From Kibdelosporangium persicum (GTDB lineage: Bacteria > Actinomycetota > Actinomycetes > Mycobacteriales > Pseudonocardiaceae), in the NCBI RefSeq assembly GCF_013280595.1, contig NZ_JAAATY010000003.1, positions 186,001-250,000 on the forward strand: a stretch of DNA of 64,000 bases. The letters run 5' to 3'. A program made the translations under genes and the position numbers. The notes below the pieces were generated by a model that ran no database searches, was not told the DNA's origin, and was given only the letters and a program-made list of their open reading frames with translations. Shown in pieces: positions 58,914 through 64,000 of the stretch; position 1 is the stretch's first letter, and each line of letters begins with the position of its first letter.

Positions 58914-60092
58914 TCAAATACGTTCGACGATCGTGGCGTTCGCCAGCCCTCCGGCTTCGCACATGGTCTGCAGGCCGTACCGGCCGCCGTTCTGTTCCAG
59001 AACCGACAGCAACGTCGTCATCAACCGCGCGCCACTCGCACCCAACGGGTGACCGATGGCGGTCGCTCCGCCGTTGACGTTCACCTTCGCCAGGTCAGCG
59101 CCTGTTTCCGCTTGCCATGCGAGCACAACGCTGGCGAACGCCTCGTTGACCTCGAACGCGTCGATGTCCGAGAGCGTGAGGCCCGCACGGTCGAGCACCT
59201 TGGCGGTCGCCGGGATGATGCCGGTGAGCATCAGCAGGGGATCGTCGCCGACGACCGCGAAACTGTGCAGTCTGGCGCGCGGCTTGAGGCCCAGTCGCTG
59301 GGCGGTCTCGCTGCTGGTGATCAGGACCGCGGCGGCGCCGTCGTTGACCGGCGACGAGTTGCCCGCGGTCACGTGCCAACCGATCTCCGGAAAGCGCCTG
59401 GCCCAGTAGTCGTCGTAGAACGCCGGTTTCAGTCCGGCCAGAACATCCACAGTGGTCGACGGACGGACCGACTCGTCCATCCGCACCTCGTCGGCGCCGA
59501 CCTTCAACGGCACGACATCACGGTCGAACCGGCCGTCAGCCCACGCCGCGGCAGCGCGTTGATGACTCGTGGCGGCGAACGAATCCAACTGGGCCCGGCT
59601 CAATCCCCAGCGAGCGGCGATCAGCTCGGCACTGATGCCTTGCGGCACGAGTCCGTCCGGGTAGCGGGCGGCGACCTGCGAACCGAAGAAATCGCGGCCG
59701 TCACGCTGGCTGCCGATCGGCACGTGACTCATCGACTCGATCCCTGAGGCGATCACGACGTCGTACGCACCGGCGATCACGCCCTGCGCGGCGAAGTGAA
59801 TGGCCTGCTGACTGCTGCCGCACTGCCGGTCGACCGTGACGGCCGGCACTGAGTCCGGCAGTCCGGCGGCGAGCGCCGCCCACCGGGCGGTGTTGCCGCT
59901 TTGCTCGCCGATCTGGCCGACGGCGCCGGAGAGCACGTCGTCAACCAGCGCTGGGTCGATCCCGGTTCGGTCGATGAGCGCCCGGATAGCATGCGCATGC
60001 AGGTCGACGGGGTGCACGCTCGCCAACGCCCCCGAGGCCTTGCCTTTACCGATCGGCGTGCGGACCGCGTCGACGATCACAGCGTCCCTCAT
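58914..60092 (-). CDS. Thiolase (acetyl-CoA C-acyltransferase)
   Basis: 392 residues from ATG 60092, with AAGGAGG 6 nt upstream. Catalytic Cys91 in QCGSSQQAI, the GHPLGASGAR His motif, and the second Cys in the C-terminal CEAGG (family CxGGG). It would cleave 3-oxoacyl-CoA or condense acetyl-CoA. The substrate range is not readable. Divergent from the HxlR/thioesterase pair across two operators, so the three genes probably form one regulon for acyl- or aryl-CoA turnover. Confidence 0.92.
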   Translation of the reverse strand: MRDAVIVDAVRTPIGKGKASGALASVHPVDLHAHAIRALIDRTGIDPALVDDVLSGAVGQIGEQSGNTARWAALAAGLPDSVPAVTVDRQCGSSQQAIHFAAQGVIAGAYDVVIASGIESMSHVPIGSQRDGRDFFGSQVAARYPDGLVPQGISAELIAARWGLSRAQLDSFAATSHQRAAAAWADGRFDRDVVPLKVGADEVRMDESVRPSTTVDVLAGLKPAFYDDYWARRFPEIGWHVTAGNSSPVNDGAAAVLITSSETAQRLGLKPRARLHSFAVVGDDPLLMLTGIIPATAKVLDRAGLTLSDIDAFEVNEAFASVVLAWQAETGADLAKVNVNGGATAIGHPLGASGARLMTTLLSVLEQNGGRYGLQTMCEAGGLANATIVERI

Positions 60093-60110
60093 GGCCAACC
60101 TCCTTGTTGA

Positions 60111-60156
60111 CTTGCTTGAAGCAAGCCTACTTCGAGTACACTTGCTTCGAGCAAGT
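60111..60156. promoter_or_regulatory. Twin operators in the thiolase/HxlR intergenic region
   Basis: Two near-identical palindromes share CTTGCT and AGCAAG arms with a 3-bp centre: CTTGCTTGAAGCAAG at 60111-60125 and CTTGCTTCGAGCAAG at 60141-60155. Their centres are 30 bp apart, close to three helical turns. They lie between the thiolase start (60092) and the HxlR start (60176) and probably bind the HxlR protein. Confidence 0.8.
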
Positions 60157-60175
60157 CAATGTGAGGAGCGTCCCC

Positions 60176-60649
60176 GTGCTGCGTCAGGACTGGTCGAAAC
60201 ACCCTTGCCCGATCGCCCGATCACTCGATGTCGTCGGCGATCCCTGGGTCTTGCTGGTGCTCCGGGAGGCGCTTTTCGGCGCGACGAGGTTCGAGCAGTT
60301 CCGCGAACGTCTCCAGGTCGCCGACAACGTGCTGACCCGGCGCCTCGGTCAGATGGTCGACGCCGGACTGCTGCGGCGCTCCCCGTACCGCGGCAAACAG
60401 CGGACGCACGAGGAGTACGTGATCACAGACGCCGCCGCGGATCTCCTCCCCGTGCTCGACGCGTTGGCCCGCTGGGGCGAGCAGCACACGCAAGCGCCCG
60501 AACGCCACGTCGAGATGTTCTTCGTCCACCGGTCAGCCGGCCACAGGAGCACCGAGATGACGGTGTGCACCACGTGCGGCGAACGGCTGACTTTCGAGGA
60601 CCGGGCCTACCAACGGCAGTGGGCCGGCACGGCAGAGAGGCGATCATGA
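60176..60649 (+). CDS. HxlR-family transcriptional regulator
   Basis: 157 residues from the GTG at 60176, with GAGGAG 7 nt upstream. Winged-helix HxlR domain: CPIARSLDVVGDPWVLLVLRE with the conserved N-terminal Cys11, then NVLTRRLGQMVDAGLLRR. A short C-terminal extension carries CTTCGERL, a CxxC pair that could bind metal. Cys11 raises the possibility of redox or electrophile sensing. Overlaps the thioesterase start by 4 nt (ATGA). Confidence 0.92.
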   Translation: MLRQDWSKHPCPIARSLDVVGDPWVLLVLREALFGATRFEQFRERLQVADNVLTRRLGQMVDAGLLRRSPYRGKQRTHEEYVITDAAADLLPVLDALARWGEQHTQAPERHVEMFFVHRSAGHRSTEMTVCTTCGERLTFEDRAYQRQWAGTAERRS

Positions 60650-61119
60650 CGACCCGTACCCGGACGTATCACTGGCAGGAGCCCGCGTCCCCGCCGGACC
60701 TGCCGGGTCTGGAGATCATGCGCGGCCTGCTGGCCGGGGAGATCCCGCCGCCACCGATGATCCAGACCCTCGGTCTCGACCTGATCGAGGTCGAGACCGG
60801 CCGTGTCGTCTTCGCCGTCAAACCGGCCGAGTACATGTACAACGGCTCGGGCATCGTCCACGGCGGATTCACCGCGTCCATGATGGACAGCGCGGCAGGA
60901 TGTGCGTTGCACACCACATTGCCCGCGGGCGTCGGGTACACCTCGCTCGACCTCTCGGTCAAATTCCTCAGAGCGATCACCGAGCAATCCGGTGCCATCC
61001 GATGCGTGGGCACGCTGGCGCACGTCGGTCGCCGGACGGCGCTGGCGGAAGCGCGCATGACGGACGCCACCGACCGCCTGCTCGCCTCCGCCACCAGCAG
61101 CTTGATGATCTTCAGGTGA
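60646..61119 (+). CDS. PaaI-type hotdog thioesterase
   Basis: 157 residues. Hotdog fold with NGSGIVHGGFTASMMDSAAG, the PaaI/YdiI active-site helix, then TSLDLSVKFLRAI. It would release free acid from an acyl- or aroyl-CoA. Coupled to the HxlR gene and divergent from the thiolase. A perfect hairpin terminator follows. Confidence 0.9.
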   Translation: MTTRTRTYHWQEPASPPDLPGLEIMRGLLAGEIPPPPMIQTLGLDLIEVETGRVVFAVKPAEYMYNGSGIVHGGFTASMMDSAAGCALHTTLPAGVGYTSLDLSVKFLRAITEQSGAIRCVGTLAHVGRRTALAEARMTDATDRLLASATSSLMIFR

Positions 61120-61122
61120 CGG

Positions 61123-61153
61123 GTGCGGGATCCGCGCAGCGCGGATCCCGCAC
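61123..61153. terminator. Terminator between thioesterase and chitinase genes
   Basis: Perfect 13-bp stem, GTGCGGGATCCGC at 61123-61135 and GCGGATCCCGCAC at 61141-61153, with a 5-nt loop. Lies between convergent stops. Confidence 0.8.
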
Positions 61154-61160
61154 GCTGTAA

Positions 61161-63122
61161 TCAGCCGATGCCCTGGTGCACGGCGGTCATCAGCTCACCG
61201 TCCGGGGTGTCACCGTCCATGGACCAGATCATCGCGCCGCCCAGCCCGTTGCTGGTGATCCACGCGGTCTTCCTGGCGATCTCCACCGGGTCGTCGTACG
61301 TCCAGAACGTGCTGCCGTTGAACAGCCACGAATGACCGGCCGCAGCGTCTCGGTGCACTTGGTAGCCACTGCCCAGCAATGGCTTGATCAGTTTGTAGTC
61401 GTTGATGCCCGCCTCATAACGGCCGGGCGCGGGTCCGGTCGCCGGTTGGTGCAGCCCGTTGTTGGCGTTGGTCACCCCGGTCCAGCCGCGGCTGTAGAAC
61501 GGCACGCCCAACACGAGCCGGTTCGCGGGTGCTCCCTGGCTGGTCCACGCGTTCGCGGCGATCTCGATGCTGTACGGCTTCGGGCCGGGGTCGCCGGCAG
61601 GCAGCCGCAGCGCGGACTGGTTGTTGGTCACCGTCTCCCAACCGCCGTGCAAGTCATAACCTTGCAACGTGGCGAAGTCGAGCGAGGCGAAAATCTGGCT
61701 CACCTCGAAGCCCGCGGTCACCTTGTCCGGGTCAGCGGGCAGGAACGCGGTCAGCTCGTAGTGCTTTCCGGTCGTGCTGCCGTACGCGTCGAGCTGCCGC
61801 CGCCACTCCTGGACCAGAAGCGTGAAGTTCTGCTTGTCCTCAGGACGCACGACGTTGCCGACGTTGCCTTCACTGCCCGGCCACTCCCAGTCCAGGTCGA
61901 TGCCGTCGAAGACACCGGCCGCCGAACCGGGACCGCCCTGCGGTTCGCCGCCGATCTGCGGCAGGTTGCCCTTGATCCACATGTCCAGGCACGACGAGAC
62001 GTGCGCCTGGCGCGAGGCCGCGGTCAGCGCCGCGTTGGAGAAGTACTTCGACCAGGTCCAGCCGCCGAGCGACAGGTTGACCTTCAGGTGCGGGTACTTG
62101 GCCTTCAACTGCCTGATCTGGTTGAGGTTGCCCGCCAGCGGCTGGTTGTAGGTGTCAGCCTGGCCGTTGACGGTCAGGTCCGCGGTGAAGCGCCGCTGGT
62201 AGTCCGCCCACGCGTCGCCCTGGCCGAGCTGGTTGGCCTGGAAGCACCGCCCGGCGGAGTCGATGTTGCCGAACGCGTAGTTGATGTGCGTGAGCTTCGC
62301 GGCCGAACCCGAGGTGTCGAGGTTCTTGATGTAGTACGCGCGGTCGTAGACGCTCCACTGCGTGAAGTAGCCGATCTTGCGCTTGCCACCAGGACCGGGG
62401 TCTCCGGACTCCTTCGTGGTCGTCGACACCGGCGCGCTCAACGCGGAGACGTTTCCGGCCTTGTCGCGCGCCCGCACCCGGAACGTGTACGTCGTCGACG
62501 GCTGCAAGCCTCCGGCGGTGAACGACGTCGACGTCGCGGTGCCGATGGGGGTCGTCGAGTCGCCCTGGAAGACGTCGTAACCGCTCACGCCGATGTTGTC
62601 GGTCGACGCGGTCCAGCTCAGCGGAACAGTGCTGCTGGTTGGCGCGCCCGCGGTCAAACCAGAAGGCACGCTCGGCGCTTCGGTGTCCGGCGTGCCGGAG
62701 GACCCGTCACACGGACTGCCGTTGACGGTGCAGTTGACCGGCGAGCCGGGGCCGGAACCGTTGAACCCGAAAGCTGTCGTGGCACCCGCTGCCACATTTC
62801 CGTTGTAGGAGCGGTTCACGAACGTGTAACTGTCGCCGACGCGGGTCATGCCGGCTTCCCAGGCCGATCCGATGCTGGTGCCCGCGGGCAGGTCGAACTT
62901 GACGGTCCAGCCGTTGAGCGGGGTGCTGTCGCCGGCCTTGACGACGACCTGGCCGGTGAAGCCGGTGCCCCAGTCGGACACCTTGCTGAACGTCGCGGTC
63001 GGGGTGGCGGCGGCTTGCGCCGTTCCGGGCAGAACGGTGCCGGACAAGCCGGTCAAGGCGAGTGTTGTCGCGGCCAGCAGAACGCCGAACCGCTGTCGCC
63101 GAGCTGACGGTCTCGATGACAT
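61161..63122 (-). CDS. Secreted GH18 chitinase with CBM2 and fibronectin III domains
   Basis: 653 residues from ATG 63122. In order: signal peptide (1-37, AQA), CBM2-type chitin/cellulose-binding domain (about 40-140, with paired Cys in NCTVNGSPC), fibronectin III (about 150-240), and a GH18 catalytic domain (about 255-650) with DGIDLDWEWP near 405-414, whose Glu is the catalytic acid, and SLGGWTWSK. It degrades chitin in the exo- or endo-mode typical of Streptomyces family 18 enzymes. Two DasR-type operators lie upstream, which predicts induction by chitin breakdown products through GlcN-6-phosphate. Confidence 0.95.
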   Translation of the reverse strand: MSSRPSARRQRFGVLLAATTLALTGLSGTVLPGTAQAAATPTATFSKVSDWGTGFTGQVVVKAGDSTPLNGWTVKFDLPAGTSIGSAWEAGMTRVGDSYTFVNRSYNGNVAAGATTAFGFNGSGPGSPVNCTVNGSPCDGSSGTPDTEAPSVPSGLTAGAPTSSTVPLSWTASTDNIGVSGYDVFQGDSTTPIGTATSTSFTAGGLQPSTTYTFRVRARDKAGNVSALSAPVSTTTKESGDPGPGGKRKIGYFTQWSVYDRAYYIKNLDTSGSAAKLTHINYAFGNIDSAGRCFQANQLGQGDAWADYQRRFTADLTVNGQADTYNQPLAGNLNQIRQLKAKYPHLKVNLSLGGWTWSKYFSNAALTAASRQAHVSSCLDMWIKGNLPQIGGEPQGGPGSAAGVFDGIDLDWEWPGSEGNVGNVVRPEDKQNFTLLVQEWRRQLDAYGSTTGKHYELTAFLPADPDKVTAGFEVSQIFASLDFATLQGYDLHGGWETVTNNQSALRLPAGDPGPKPYSIEIAANAWTSQGAPANRLVLGVPFYSRGWTGVTNANNGLHQPATGPAPGRYEAGINDYKLIKPLLGSGYQVHRDAAAGHSWLFNGSTFWTYDDPVEIARKTAWITSNGLGGAMIWSMDGDTPDGELMTAVHQGIG

Positions 63123-63179
63123 GGGGCCTCTTCCTCGCAGGGGGGCAGGGTTGTGGCAGGAAGACCACACGGAACAGTT

Positions 63180-63219
63180 ATTGGTCCAGACCAGTGATCA
63201 ACTCAAGGTCTAGACCAAG
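63180..63219 (-). promoter_or_regulatory. Two DasR-type (dre) operators upstream of the chitinase
   Basis: TTGGTCCAGACCAG at 63181-63194 and AAGGTCTAGACCAA at 63205-63218 match the dre consensus ACTGGTCTAGACCAGT and the direct repeats long known in Streptomyces chitinase promoters. Their centres are 24 bp apart. They lie 58-97 bp upstream of the start codon, where the promoter is expected. Confidence 0.85.
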
Positions 63220-63270
63220 CTTCGTCACCTGACCGCAACCAGTCCACGCGGGAAACGTCGTTTCACGCGA

Positions 63271-63304
63271 GAAAGCGCCCTGACACGCGTGTCAGGGCGC
63301 TTTC
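63271..63304. terminator. Terminator after the gamma-glutamyltranspeptidase gene
   Basis: A perfect 34-bp palindrome, GAAAGCGCCCTGACACG and its complement, ends in TTTC on both strands. It lies 22 nt beyond the minus-strand stop at 63327. Confidence 0.85.
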
Positions 63305-63326
63305 CCCGATTCCTGTCCGGAAGCCG

Positions 63327-64000
63327 CTACCAGCGAGCCGGAATCACCACAGCGGCCGAACCACCGCCACGCCGCACAGTTTCCGCCGCCGCGATCCAGC
63401 GGCCGTCAGGCAAACGCTCCACACCGGTCGCCGCACCGATCTCGGCGGCGGCCTGGACGTTGAAGCCCTGCCCGCGCTTCATCAGCGGGTCCGCCTCGGG
63501 CTGCGCCAGGAACTCCTTCTCCACCTGGGCCAGTGCCGCGTTGCGCTGCGAAGCCCGTGGTTCCGCGATCGCGTTCTTGAGCGTCATACCCCGATCCACT
63601 CGCCCGGTGATCACCTGGGTGACCGTGGTGATGATCGAAGCGCCGCCGGGCGAACCGGTCGCGAGAAACGGCTTGCCGTCGCGCAGCACGATGGTCGGCG
63701 CCATCGACGAACGCGGACGCTTGCCGGCCGCGGGCAGGTTCGGGTCGGGCACGCCGGGGACCAACGGCGCGAAGTTGAAGTCGGTCAGCTCGTTGTTGAG
63801 CAAGAACCCACGTCCCGGCACGACAATCCCGTTGCCGCCCTCAGACTCGATCGTCAGCGTGTACGACACGACGTTGCCCCACGCGTCAGCGGTCGTCAGG
63901 TGCGTGGTGTGCTGGCTGCCGATCTCCGCGGGCGCACCCTGACCAGCGGTCGCACACGGCTGCGGGTTGCGGGGATCGCCAGGCGCGACGGGGCTCGTGA
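63327..64000 (-). CDS. Gamma-glutamyltranspeptidase, C-terminal part (partial)
   Basis: About 224 codons are visible; the gene continues beyond 64000. The frame includes GSQHTTHLTTADAWGN, where Thr after His marks the autoprocessing site and catalytic N terminus of the small subunit. Further on are GRGFLLNNELTDF and TGSPGGASIITTV, typical of the GGT small subunit, and a C-terminal beta region. The enzyme hydrolyses or transfers gamma-glutamyl groups, as on glutathione, usually outside the membrane. The signal peptide cannot be seen. Confidence 0.93.
   Translation of the reverse strand, partial: TSPVAPGDPRNPQPCATAGQGAPAEIGSQHTTHLTTADAWGNVVSYTLTIESEGGNGIVVPGRGFLLNNELTDFNFAPLVPGVPDPNLPAAGKRPRSSMAPTIVLRDGKPFLATGSPGGASIITTVTQVITGRVDRGMTLKNAIAEPRASQRNAALAQVEKEFLAQPEADPLMKRGQGFNVQAAAEIGAATGVERLPDGRWIAAAETVRRGGGSAAVVIPARW

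Overview
This 64 kb window is a very GC-rich chromosomal segment of an actinobacterium, most likely of the order Pseudonocardiales (Amycolatopsis, Lentzea, Kibdelosporangium or Saccharothrix type). The evidence is the lineage-specific gene set (OpcA, RbpA, WhiA with YvcK and RapZ, HspR-type control of lon), many GTG starts, many 4-nt stop/start overlaps, and several promoters that look leaderless. No rRNA, tRNA, CRISPR array, intact insertion sequence or prophage is visible. Most of the window is core chromosome with accessory genes set into it. Assignments rest on reading motifs by eye; no database search was run.

Layout. 1-9.3 kb: pentose-phosphate block (end of tal, pgi, zwf, opcA, then pgl). 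It is split by lon, which has an HspR-type HAIR operator, by a ribbon-helix-helix/Clp_N fusion, by a 19-residue membrane peptide and by an asparaginase. 9.4-19.3 kb: membrane pseudokinase, a tandem-domain glycerophosphodiesterase with a PHO-box-like promoter, a divergent secreted phosphodiester glycosidase/metallophosphoesterase, pabB and an ABC exporter. 19.3-20.2 kb: an unusual non-coding stretch with six exact 15-bp repeats and several perfect palindromes. 20.2-25.3 kb: orphan histidine kinase, rbpA, secG, and gap-pgk-tpiA. 25.4-33.1 kb: Rieske lipoprotein, then a tightly coupled seven-gene operon that starts with a secreted polyester hydrolase of the cutinase/PETase family, continues with a complete HAAT (Liv-type) importer and ends with a cytosolic alpha/beta hydrolase. 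A TetR gene with an operator-like palindrome is divergent from it. 33.1-36 kb: a LuxR regulator lacking a P-loop and an LLM oxidoreductase with a MerR-type promoter. 36-41 kb: uvrC-rapZ-yvcK-whiA. 41.2-50.4 kb: secreted BNR-repeat protein, a lower-GC orphan gene with a possible nuclease motif, a hydrolase, and a GH95 fucosidase. 50.6-58.6 kb: def-fmt-rsmB and rpe-ribE-ribBA-ribH with small membrane proteins. 58.6-64 kb: a polygalacturonase-like remnant, a thiolase divergent from an HxlR/thioesterase pair across twin operators, a chitinase with two DasR-type sites, and part of a gamma-glutamyltranspeptidase.

Themes. Core carbon metabolism (pgi, zwf, opcA, pgl, gap, pgk, tpiA, rpe) is interleaved with a strong polymer-degrading secretome (chitinase, fucosidase, polyester hydrolase, phosphodiesterases). 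The best candidate for an undescribed system is the 26.0-33.1 kb locus, which looks like a self-contained depolymerise-import-hydrolyse unit.
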